From Actinomycetales bacterium (GTDB taxonomy: Bacteria; Actinomycetota; Actinomycetes; Actinomycetales; Microbacteriaceae), in contig JAGWUG010000061.1 of assembly GCA_028868555.1 (NCBI GenBank), forward strand, positions 1 through 5,931: a stretch of 5,931 bases of DNA. Direction: 5' to 3'. The notes under the pieces are model-generated. The model was not told the DNA's origin. It worked only from the letters and a program-made list of their open reading frames with translations, and made no database searches. Made by a program: the position numbers and the translations under genes. Below, one piece after another: positions 1 to 5,884 of this stretch (position 1 is the first letter of the stretch; each line of letters starts with the position of its first letter).

Positions 1-657
1 CAGGAAGGTAAGTTTTACACTCCTGCCGAGGCAGTAACTCTCGTTCGCGAGACTGGCTCGAAGAAGTTTGACTCGACCATTGAGGTTGCGTTGAAGTTGG
101 GTGTAGACCCTCGCAAGGCCGACCAGATGATCCGTGGCACCGTATCGCTGCCAAACGGAACTGGTAAGACCGCCCGCGTAATCGTTTTCGCAACCGGTGC
201 CGCAGCTGACGCTGCAAAGGCTGCCGGTGCTGACGAGGTTGGTGGCGACGAGCTGATCGAGAAGGTTGCAGCCGGTTGGGTTGACTTCGACTCCGCAGTA
301 TCCACCCCAGAGCTCATGGGTAAGGTTGGTCGTCTAGGTAAGGTACTGGGTCCTCGTAACCTGATGCCTAACCCTAAGACCGGTACCGTTACCCCAGACG
401 TGGCTAAGGCAGTTACCGACATCAAGGGTGGAAAGATCGACTTCCGCGTCGACAAGCAGGCTAACCTGCACTTCATCATCGGTAAGGCATCGTTCACCAA
501 GGAGCAGCTGGGCGAGAACCTGGCCGCCGCTCTGGACGAAGTACTTCGTCTGAAGCCAGCCTCGAGCAAGGGCAAGTACCTGCAGAAGGCTTCCGTAGCA
601 ACCACCTTCGGCCCTGGTATCCCACTGGACACCAGCGTCACCAAGGTTGAGTTCTAA
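1..657 (+). CDS. rplA: 50S ribosomal protein L1, 5'-truncated by window edge
   Basis: L1 binds 23S rRNA at the mobile L1 stalk, which helps deacylated tRNA leave the E site; in many bacteria it also represses its own operon by binding the mRNA. The frame is open from base 1 to TAA at 655-657 and gives 218 residues. The family is usually about 230 long, so only roughly the first 10-15 residues are missing upstream. The L1 signature is clear at about 316-390 ([20 protein letters not shown], then KTGTV), and the typical C-terminal stretch [14 protein letters not shown] lies at about 481-522. A start at the internal TTG at 91 would be wrong, because the upstream codons ([12 protein letters not shown] and onward) also read as L1. 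By the usual actinobacterial order rplK should lie just upstream, outside the window. The terminator immediately after the stop suggests that this is the last gene of its operon. Identification is near certain. Confidence 0.98.
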   Translation, partial: QEGKFYTPAEAVTLVRETGSKKFDSTIEVALKLGVDPRKADQMIRGTVSLPNGTGKTARVIVFATGAAADAAKAAGADEVGGDELIEKVAAGWVDFDSAVSTPELMGKVGRLGKVLGPRNLMPNPKTGTVTPDVAKAVTDIKGGKIDFRVDKQANLHFIIGKASFTKEQLGENLAAALDEVLRLKPASSKGKYLQKASVATTFGPGIPLDTSVTKVEF

Positions 658-672
658 AAACTCTTACTGGAG

Positions 673-702
673 GGGGCTGGGTCGAAAGGCCCGGCCCCTT
701 TT
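673..702 (+). terminator. Intrinsic terminator after rplA
   Basis: A 9-bp GC-rich stem, GGGGCTGGG (673-681) with CCCGGCCCC (690-698), contains one G-U wobble and has an 8-nt loop. It is followed by TTTT at 699-702, then CC and TTT. It starts 16 nt after the rplA stop and probably ends the ribosomal-protein transcript, separating it from the downstream decarboxylase gene. Confidence 0.88.
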
Positions 703-710
703 CCTTTGGT

Positions 711-741
711 TTGAGAAGCATTAACCTCAGACCGATACCAT
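711..741 (+). promoter_or_regulatory. Candidate promoter of the decarboxylase gene
   Basis: A -35-like TTGAGA (711-716) and a -10-like TACCAT (736-741, fitting TANNNT) are separated by 19 bp, slightly longer than ideal. Transcription would begin near 748 and give a short leader of about 20 nt that carries the GGAAGG ribosome binding site (755-760). The element sits just downstream of the rplA terminator, where an independent promoter is needed. It was identified by eye and is only moderately supported. Confidence 0.4.
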
Positions 742-754
742 TTCATTCTCGTTT

Positions 755-760
755 GGAAGG
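755..760 (+). promoter_or_regulatory. Ribosome binding site deciding a TTG start
   Basis: GGAAGG lies 8 nt upstream of the TTG at 769. There is no ATG or GTG in frame between the upstream in-frame stop (TGA at 712) and this site. The next in-frame ATG, at 820, is codon 18 and its only purine-rich stretch lies too close (3-4 nt). The TTG is therefore the better start. Confidence 0.7.
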
Positions 761-768
761 TTGGGATA

Positions 769-2226
769 TTGTCACAGCACGCTTTTGGCGCAGCAACTCT
801 GCTTGATCCAAAGGACCCTATGGGGCTCCGGGCCGATGCACCGCTACTAGACGGTTGGCTCAGAGACATGGAGACCGACCGCAGCCCGTTCCAGATTCCT
901 GGACACAAAGGCCGCACCGATCTCACCGGCGCCGTCGTTGACGGCGACATCCCAGTGCTACCCGGCAACCACCCCCGCCGCATTTCACCAAGCCTCATCC
1001 TCGAAGCCGAGCGCATCGCAGCTGACCTCTGGGGTGCCGACCTCTGCCGCTTCGGAGTCAACGGCTCCAGTGGTTCGAACCACGCAGCAGTAATGGCCGT
1101 GGCCGGCCCCGGCGACAAGGTTATCGTCAGCCGCACCCTGCACAAGTCGGTGCTGGTTGGTTTGGTTTACGCCGGAGTAACTCCGGTCTGGGTTCGCCCA
1201 GAGATCAACCCGGCCACCGGCCTGCCCGAGTACCTGCCAAGCCACAAGCTGGCAGAGGTGCTGGCGGCAAACCCCGATGCCAAGGCAGTTCTCATTGGCG
1301 AGCCGTCTTACGTGGGTACGATGAGCAACATCCCGCGCCTGGCCGCTGTAACCCACGAGTACGGCATCCCGCTAGTGGTTGATGCCGCATGGGCTGCTCA
1401 CTACGGCTTCCACCCGGAGCTCCCACAGCACCCGCTCGCCGAAGGCGCGGACATCGTGGTCACCAGCGCTCACAAGACTTTGCCGTCCTACTCGCAGGCT
1501 TCGTTCGTGCTGGTCAAGGGTGACTACGTCGACCTGCCTCGCTTCAACAAGATGTTTGACTCCACTCAGACCACCTCTATGTCTGGCCGCATCTTGGCTT
1601 CCATCGATGCCGCCCGAGCACTCCTGGCGCGACACGGCGAGGAGCTGATCGGCCCGGTAATCGAAGCAACCGAACGCGGTCGCGCGGCTCTTCGTGCCGC
1701 CAACATCGGAGTGATTGATGGCGAGTACATCGACCCGCTCAAGATGGTTATCCTCCTGGCCGAGACTGGCGCCGACGGCAACGTGATTGAGGCCGAGCTG
1801 CTGGCTGCCAACATCGACGTGGAGATGGCCAACCGCGACATGATCATCCCGATGATCACCTTCGCGGACACCCCGGATCGCATCGAAGACTTAATCAGCC
1901 GCATCATCGCATCGGTGAATGCCAACCGCGGTGAACCACGCCCGGTTTCGGTGGCCGCCTCGTTCAGCATCGAGCCTGAAGTTGTGGTGACCCCGCGCGA
2001 GGCGTTCTTCTCCAGCTATGAGGTGGTGGACTCCGCCGATGCAGTTGGCCGCGTCAGCGCCGAAATGATTTGCCCTTACCCGCCGGGTGTGCCAGTTTTG
2101 TCCCCGGGGGAGCGCATCACGCAGGCCGCTCTTGACGCACTTTTCACCGCGCGTGACGTTGGTACCCGCATTGCTTTTGTGGCCGATCCAACACTGAAGA
2201 CCCTGAAGGTTCTGCCCCAAAAGTAG
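769..2226 (+). CDS. Orn/Lys/Arg decarboxylase family protein (PLP-dependent, fold type I)
   Basis: This is a predicted cytoplasmic basic-amino-acid decarboxylase (485 aa) making a polyamine or polyamine precursor: agmatine, cadaverine or putrescine. The sequence shows the family landmarks in order: PGHKGR at 44-49; the phosphate-binding turn NGSSGSN at 98-104; His125 in SRTLHKS, the residue that stacks on the PLP ring; Asp205 in VVDAAW, which pairs with the PLP pyridine nitrogen; and Lys236 in SAHKT, the Schiff-base lysine. The C-terminal domain carries PYPPGVPVLSPGE at 437-448. The length matches the short Bacillus SpeA-like enzymes (about 480-490 aa) rather than the 700-plus-residue E. coli decarboxylases, which carry an N-terminal wing domain. 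It starts at TTG with GGAAGG 8 nt upstream. It is flanked by terminators, so it is probably monocistronic and no neighbour hints at the substrate. Family membership is secure, but arginine, lysine and ornithine cannot be told apart here. Confidence 0.9.
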   Translation: MSQHAFGAATLLDPKDPMGLRADAPLLDGWLRDMETDRSPFQIPGHKGRTDLTGAVVDGDIPVLPGNHPRRISPSLILEAERIAADLWGADLCRFGVNGSSGSNHAAVMAVAGPGDKVIVSRTLHKSVLVGLVYAGVTPVWVRPEINPATGLPEYLPSHKLAEVLAANPDAKAVLIGEPSYVGTMSNIPRLAAVTHEYGIPLVVDAAWAAHYGFHPELPQHPLAEGADIVVTSAHKTLPSYSQASFVLVKGDYVDLPRFNKMFDSTQTTSMSGRILASIDAARALLARHGEELIGPVIEATERGRAALRAANIGVIDGEYIDPLKMVILLAETGADGNVIEAELLAANIDVEMANRDMIIPMITFADTPDRIEDLISRIIASVNANRGEPRPVSVAASFSIEPEVVVTPREAFFSSYEVVDSADAVGRVSAEMICPYPPGVPVLSPGERITQAALDALFTARDVGTRIAFVADPTLKTLKVLPQK

Positions 2227-2261
2227 GGCCCGCGGTGGTTGCGCCCACCTTCATTAACGAG

Positions 2262-2293
2262 AAACCGTTTGCCTCACTGGGCAAACGGTTTTT
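2262..2293 (+). terminator. Intrinsic terminator after the decarboxylase gene
   Basis: A perfect 12-bp stem, AAACCGTTTGCC (2262-2273) with GGCAAACGGTTT (2280-2291), has a 6-nt loop and ends in a five-T run (2289-2293). It lies 35 nt past the decarboxylase stop. A small hairpin just before it, GGTGG (2234-2238) with CCACC (2245-2249), could add pausing. Readthrough into the two-component operon should be low. Confidence 0.92.
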
Positions 2294-2382
2294 CGCTCTT
2301 GTACGGCTGACACGCCCAATAGGTGTGCCTAAGCGAAGAAATTTGTGGTGTTGACCCCACATTTTTTGAAATTTGGTCATTA

Positions 2383-2392
2383 GGGTTAACCC
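2383..2392. repeat. Perfect 10-bp palindrome GGGTTAACCC
   Basis: GGGTTAACCC is a perfect inverted repeat centred between 2387 and 2388. It overlaps the -10-like TAGGGT and sits about 70 bp upstream of the response regulator start. Its position would suit an operator, possibly for the operon's own regulator, but no second copy is visible in the region and no function is shown. Confidence 0.3.
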
Positions 2393-2421
2393 CCGAGTTG
2401 CAGAATGAATACACGAACTTT

Positions 2422-2453
2422 GGGGGAAGGCAGCCCCCTCGGTTCTCAAGGGG
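2422..2453 (+). promoter_or_regulatory. Leader with two mutually exclusive hairpins at the RBS
   Basis: GGGGG (2422-2426) can pair with CCCCC (2434-2438) across a 7-nt loop. The same C-run plus T (CCCCT, 2435-2439) can instead pair with AGGGG (2449-2453), which is the core of the Shine-Dalgarno sequence of the response regulator gene. The two stems are each 5 bp and cannot form together, so one exposes and the other hides the ribosome binding site. The pairing is seen directly; a regulatory use is inference. Confidence 0.3.
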
Positions 2454-2455
2454 AG
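2448..2455 (+). promoter_or_regulatory. Strong RBS that sets the response regulator start
   Basis: AAGGGGAG lies 6 nt before the ATG at 2462. It supports this start over the in-frame ATG at 2405, which has no Shine-Dalgarno sequence and would add 19 residues (MNTRTLGEGSP and onward) ahead of the first beta strand of the receiver domain. Confidence 0.8.
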
Positions 2456-2461
2456 AAGAAA

Positions 2462-3109
2462 ATGTACCGCAGACACGTGGTCGTCGTAGAGAACGAATCT
2501 CTACTTCGCGACCTCATCGCACAAACCCTGGAGGCCCACAACTTCCAGGTGACCACCGCCGCAAACGTTGCAGATGCAAAGCGCGCCTGCTCGTCGGTTG
2601 ACCCAGACGCCGTCGTCGTGGACATCGAGCTTGGCCCGGGTCCAAACGGTTTTGACTTTGCAGACTACATGCAGCGCAACGCAGCCGATGTTGGCATCGT
2701 GTTCCTCACCAACATTCCGGACCCGCGCTTTGTGGGCAAGGACCGCAAGGTAGTACCGAACAACGCGGCGTACCTACGCAAGTCTCAGCTCGTAAACTCC
2801 ACCGAACTGGTAGATGCGCTGGACGCGGTTTTGCGCGATCGTGCATCGGTGAAGTACCGTCACGACCTAGACAGCACCCGACCGCTGGCTTCGCTTTCCA
2901 AGAAGCAGCTGGGCGTTCTCTCGTTGGTCTCCCAGGGGCTAAGCAACTCGCAGATCGCCGACATGCGCGGAACCACAATTCGCGCAGTTGAGGGAATGGT
3001 CAGTCGAGTATTTGAGGCGCTGGCAATCAGCACCTCGGCCGATGGAAATGCTCGAGTCGAAGCGGCTCGAACCTTCCTGAAGGCAACCGGAAACATCGCC
3101 GGAGAATAG
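2462..3109 (+). CDS. Response regulator transcription factor, NarL/LuxR-type
   Basis: This is a predicted cytoplasmic two-component regulator of 215 aa: an N-terminal receiver domain (about 4-125) and a C-terminal LuxR-type helix-turn-helix (about 142-190). Receiver residues seen are Glu10 in the acidic pocket, the phosphoacceptor Asp54 in VVVDIEL, Thr83 in FLTN and Lys107 in YLRKS, so phosphorylation looks possible. The pocket reads E10-N11 where the family usually has two acidic residues. The HTH is LSKKQLGVLSLVSQGLSNSQ with the recognition region IRAVEGMVSRVFEAL. It lacks the usual acidic residue of the R-E-x-E-V-L helix but keeps GLSN-x-x-IA. The ATG at 2462 is chosen for its AAGGGGAG site and normal receiver N-terminus. 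The gene is followed 2 nt later by the sensor kinase gene, so the two form an operon and presumably a cognate pair. The target genes are unknown; autoregulation is plausible. Confidence 0.92.
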   Translation: MYRRHVVVVENESLLRDLIAQTLEAHNFQVTTAANVADAKRACSSVDPDAVVVDIELGPGPNGFDFADYMQRNAADVGIVFLTNIPDPRFVGKDRKVVPNNAAYLRKSQLVNSTELVDALDAVLRDRASVKYRHDLDSTRPLASLSKKQLGVLSLVSQGLSNSQIADMRGTTIRAVEGMVSRVFEALAISTSADGNARVEAARTFLKATGNIAGE

Positions 3110-3111
3110 CA

Positions 3112-4857
3112 ATGACCCTACTCGGACGCCTCGAGCTGCCGAGTCTCAAACCCGTAGGCACATTCCTGAGGCTCGGAGCCGACTACAGCTTTTCGTGGTG
3201 GGTTATCTTGCTGTTCGCTCTGCCTGCCTACTCCACCAACTTGTTCTACGACTCCGAGCGCCTCGGCGGCTCTTTCGTGGACTGGATTCCGGTGGCGCTG
3301 ATCGCCTACGGCGCGTCGGTGATTGCGTTTGTGATTGCCAAGTTCATCAAGTTTGTGTGGGCGCCAAGGGCGGGTATTGTCTACGCGCTTGGCATCTACG
3401 TGATCATCGGTTGGGTGCGCGGCCTGGTCTCCTATTTCATGGCCCTCTACCTGCACCTGGGCGGCACTCACGACCTGCTGTTCCGCCTGGTGTCGCCACC
3501 GATTTTCACCCTGATCTGCATGTCGGTTTCGGCCGCTGTGGTTACCACCATCTCGCTGCAGCAGGAGGCGCTCGCCCAGCTGGCCAAGGAGCGCTCGGTC
3601 CTCAAGAGCGCCATCACCAACTTCCGTCGCATGCACGAGGGACTCCAGGCGGAGCTTATGGGGCGCGTCAACGGAATCATCACGCCGGCAATTTCTGAAC
3701 TTCGCGCCAAGCTCGACGAAGCTACCCGCAAGCACCAGCTAGACCCCGCGCTGAAGGTGCTTCAGGTCACGGTCGACGACGTGATTCGTCCGTTGAGCCA
3801 CGAGATTGCCAACGAAGAACTGTCGCTTGCACTCGACACCACCGGACCAATTCGAGTGGTTCGCACCGGCCTGCTGCCCACCAAGATCCGTATCGATCTT
3901 CTACCGGCCTGGGGTGCAATCCTCAGCATTGCGGCCGAGATGGCGCCGCAGGCCGTCACCCGAAACGTTGTGGACGCCATGATGGTTGCCACACTGGTTG
4001 GCTTCACCCTCTTTGTGAGCCTGAAGGTGCTGGAAGGTTTCTTCGGGGGACGCGAATACTCACCGGTTCCGGCCTTCTTCGCCTTTGTGGGTTCCTACTT
4101 TGTGGCCGGTCTGGCCGCCCCGCTCTACTGGATGCGCACACCTTGGCACCTGCACGTCACCGAGCGCCTCACCTTCGTGCTCATCGTGACCATCATCGGC
4201 ATTGCCCTCTTCGTGGTCGAGATGGCCAACTGCTACCGCCGCCAAAGCATTCAGGACCTGGAGCTAGTGAACGAAGACATGGCACTCCTCACCAGTCAGC
4301 TCCGCCAGCAGGTTTGGCTGGACCGCAAGCGCGTTGCCATGGTGCTCCACGGCTCGGTCCAGGGCGCCCTTTACTCCGCCGCAATCCGCCTCAGTCGTGA
4401 TTCGCAACCAACCGCAGAGGCGGTGGCATCGGTGCAAAAAGACATCACCGATGCCCTTGGGCAGCTAGCCGGAGCCAAAACCGAGAACTTCGATTTTGAG
4501 GACGTGCTGGACAACATCACGGCGCTCTGGGAGGACTCGATCGACTTTAAGATTCACCTGGAGCCTGGTGCGCTAAGCACTCTTAACCGCAATCATGACA
4601 GCGCGGAGTGCGCAATCGAGGTGCTGCGTGAGGCCATCAACAACTCGGTGAAGCACGGCGCCGCCGAGACGGTGAAGATCGACATCAGTCACGACGATCG
4701 CGGGCTGATTCGCCTATCGGTTGAGAATGACGGCAGGCCGTTGCCCAAGGATTCGGCCCAGGGTTACGGGTCATCGCTACTGGATGAGCTAACTCACCGC
4801 TGGCGCCTACAGAATTTTGGCGGGGGAGTGCAGCTCCAAGCAGAGATCGTGGCCTAG
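3112..4857 (+). CDS. Sensor histidine kinase with eight TM helices, HisKA_3-like
   Basis: This 581-aa membrane kinase presumably phosphorylates the regulator encoded 2 nt upstream. Hydrophobic segments fall in two groups of four: about 29-44, 57-76, 88-112 and 126-147, then about 264-280, 286-308, 320-340 and 353-369. A helical, charged cytoplasmic region (about 150-260) separates the groups. The second group leads through a linker helix to a dimerisation/phosphoacceptor segment, DRKRVAMVLHGSVQGAL, with His413. The HATPase_c part follows: N-box REAINNSVKHG with Glu507 and Asn511, G1 box NDG with Asp540, and a short GYGSS G2 box at 551-555. The order and short ATPase domain match the HPK7/NarX-DesK class. 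Oddities are Gly414, where this class has Asp after the His, and a degenerate DHp-like stretch around Met183. No extracellular sensor domain is visible, so the signal may be membrane-borne. Gene identity is secure; the stimulus is unknown. Confidence 0.92.
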   Translation: MTLLGRLELPSLKPVGTFLRLGADYSFSWWVILLFALPAYSTNLFYDSERLGGSFVDWIPVALIAYGASVIAFVIAKFIKFVWAPRAGIVYALGIYVIIGWVRGLVSYFMALYLHLGGTHDLLFRLVSPPIFTLICMSVSAAVVTTISLQQEALAQLAKERSVLKSAITNFRRMHEGLQAELMGRVNGIITPAISELRAKLDEATRKHQLDPALKVLQVTVDDVIRPLSHEIANEELSLALDTTGPIRVVRTGLLPTKIRIDLLPAWGAILSIAAEMAPQAVTRNVVDAMMVATLVGFTLFVSLKVLEGFFGGREYSPVPAFFAFVGSYFVAGLAAPLYWMRTPWHLHVTERLTFVLIVTIIGIALFVVEMANCYRRQSIQDLELVNEDMALLTSQLRQQVWLDRKRVAMVLHGSVQGALYSAAIRLSRDSQPTAEAVASVQKDITDALGQLAGAKTENFDFEDVLDNITALWEDSIDFKIHLEPGALSTLNRNHDSAECAIEVLREAINNSVKHGAAETVKIDISHDDRGLIRLSVENDGRPLPKDSAQGYGSSLLDELTHRWRLQNFGGGVQLQAEIVA

Positions 4858-4878
4858 AGCTGCAGTCCTCTAGAGCTG
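4854..4878. repeat. Repeats across the convergent gene junction
   Basis: The 9-mer CTAGAGCTG occurs at 4854-4862 and 4870-4878. The first copy contains the histidine kinase stop (TAG) and the second contains the complement of the sugar kinase stop (CTA). In addition, CTAGAG (4854-4859) and CTCTAG (4868-4873) form a 6-bp inverted repeat with an 8-nt loop. There is no T-run on either side, so this is at best a weak bidirectional terminator. Confidence 0.45.
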
Positions 4879-5862
4879 AGCCAGGGTCTCGTTTAGGTCG
4901 GCCAGAGTTGGTGGCTCAGCTCCGGCTCGCTCACAGGTGATGCTAGCCGCAATGCCGGCAACACGAACAAACTCAACCAGCGCATCGTCGCTCAGGTTGT
5001 TGAGGCGGTCGAAGGCATCGGTGCCCAGGGCTCCAACATCACTCAGCTGACCAAGCAGGTTGGCGCAGAAAGTGTCACCTGCTCCAACGGTGTCAACCAC
5101 GTTGATCTTGCGGCTGGGCACGTCGAGGCGAACTCCGCTCGGGCGGTAGATGCTCACGCCGTCGGCTCCGCGGGTCACGAAGACGTGACGCCCGCTGGTG
5201 CCAATCCAACCGCGGACAATCACGTCGATGCGGGTCTGGAAATTAGGGGCGTTCTCGTCCAGCTGGTAGAGCCACTGGATGTCTTCGTCCGATGCCTTAA
5301 TGATGTGGCTCACGTCGTTAACGCGCTCAACGCGGGCGCGCTCCTTGTCTGGGTCAAAGCCCAGGGCTGGACGCATATTGATGTCGTGGCTCAGCGATAC
5401 CGAGTTCTGGGCGTAGTGACTCTTGACCCAGTCCTCGATGACCAGGTTGCCCGGTTCCATGGCCATGGTGAGGCAGCCGTACTGAATGGCGGTGGCGTGC
5501 AGGTTCTCCAGGTCAACGTCGCTTGGCAGCTCCTGCGGAGTCCAACCCCAGTCTGCGGTGCCGTTAACGTAGAAGGAGTAGGAAGGAACGCCGTGGGAGT
5601 CAATGGCCACAACCACCAGGGTGCTCAGGGCATCGGTGGTGACAACGTGGTCAAGACCAACGTGGTTGGTCTCAAGCTTTTCACGGATGATCTTGCCAAA
5701 GCGGTCTGTGCTCAGACGAGCCAGGAACTGCTGCTTGGTGCCGCGGCGAGCCAGCGCGATGGAAACGTTGGCGTTAGCGCCACCAACGATGGCGTTATAC
5801 GAACCCGGCTGGTAGCGGTTCTCAATGAGATCTATAAGGGCTTCACCAATGACGAGAATCAT
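4870..5862 (-). CDS. PfkB-family carbohydrate kinase, probable fructokinase
   Basis: This is a predicted cytoplasmic ATP-dependent sugar kinase (330 aa), most likely fructose to fructose-6-phosphate. The N-terminus ILVIGEALIDLI, with Asp11, and the sugar-binding GGANANV at 27-33 mark the PfkB fold. The C-terminal signature DTVGAGDTF (257-265) contains the anion hole and catalytic base Asp263. SFYVNGTADW, DINMRP and the KASDED-x-x-WLY motif are typical of bacterial fructokinases, as I recall that subfamily. The first signature departs from the usual GGxPAN in having Asn30 for Pro. The ATG at 5862 is chosen because the fold's first beta strand begins there; starts at 5886 (ATG) or 5892 (TTG) add only MASGYYER-type residues. 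None of the three has a Shine-Dalgarno sequence, and a TANNNT element 6 nt upstream suggests leaderless expression. Its 3' end converges on the kinase operon with a 12-bp gap. The family is certain, the substrate likely. Confidence 0.93.
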   Translation of the reverse strand: MILVIGEALIDLIENRYQPGSYNAIVGGANANVSIALARRGTKQQFLARLSTDRFGKIIREKLETNHVGLDHVVTTDALSTLVVVAIDSHGVPSYSFYVNGTADWGWTPQELPSDVDLENLHATAIQYGCLTMAMEPGNLVIEDWVKSHYAQNSVSLSHDINMRPALGFDPDKERARVERVNDVSHIIKASDEDIQWLYQLDENAPNFQTRIDVIVRGWIGTSGRHVFVTRGADGVSIYRPSGVRLDVPSRKINVVDTVGAGDTFCANLLGQLSDVGALGTDAFDRLNNLSDDALVEFVRVAGIAASITCERAGAEPPTLADLNETLAQL

Positions 5863-5868
5863 GCGTTC

Positions 5869-5874
5869 ATAGTA
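5869..5874 (-). promoter_or_regulatory. Candidate -10 for leaderless sugar kinase transcript
   Basis: On the minus strand TACTAT is followed by the 6-nt GAACGC and then the ATG at 5862. This is the spacing expected if transcription begins at the A of the ATG, as in actinobacterial leaderless genes. No Shine-Dalgarno sequence is present. No -35 is seen at 16-18 bp; TTGAAC (minus strand, 5900-5905) is too far, at 25 bp. Confidence 0.45.
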
Positions 5875-5878
5875 GCCT
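5873..5878 (+). promoter_or_regulatory. Candidate divergent -10 for leaderless start at 5885
   Basis: TAGCCT fits TANNNT and is followed by the 6-nt GAAGCC and an ATG at 5885. It overlaps the minus-strand -10 element by two bases and mirrors its geometry. It is a weaker match to TATAAT than the opposing element. Confidence 0.25.
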
Positions 5879-5884
5879 GAAGCC

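Larger units (their letters stand above)
2294..2461 (+). other. Intergenic region and leader of the two-component operon
   Basis: This stretch holds no convincing gene. TTGACC (2351-2356) and TTGAAA (2366-2371) resemble -35 hexamers, and TAGGGT (2381-2386) fits a TANNNT -10. None of the pairings has a normal 16-19 bp spacer (24 and 9 bp are seen), so I do not assign a promoter. The region is locally AT-rich at 2361-2382, as promoters often are. It also contains the palindrome at 2383-2392 and the leader hairpins described separately. Confidence 0.5.

Noticed and set aside
15..644. Long minus-strand open frame opposite rplA (209 codons)
   Set aside because: It is a shadow of the conserved L1 gene. 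The translation is low-complexity Ser/Ala/Pro-rich with no recognisable domain.
2351..2386. TTGACC paired with TAGGGT as the operon promoter
   Set aside because: The spacer would be 24 bp, far outside the normal range. TTGAAA with the same -10 leaves only 9 bp.
2405..2461. Upstream in-frame ATG at 2405 as the response regulator start
   Set aside because: It has no ribosome binding site, and the extra 19 residues do not fit a receiver N-terminus. The ATG at 2462 has a strong site 6 nt upstream.
3118..3735. Minus-strand open frame opposite the sensor kinase (205 codons)
   Set aside because: It overlaps the well-supported membrane kinase. It is His/Arg/Glu-rich, which is typical of the complement of hydrophobic coding sequence.
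5185..5880. Long plus-strand open frame opposite the sugar kinase (231 codons)
   Set aside because: The minus-strand protein carries all PfkB motifs. The plus frame shows Val/Gly-rich noise and no family motif.
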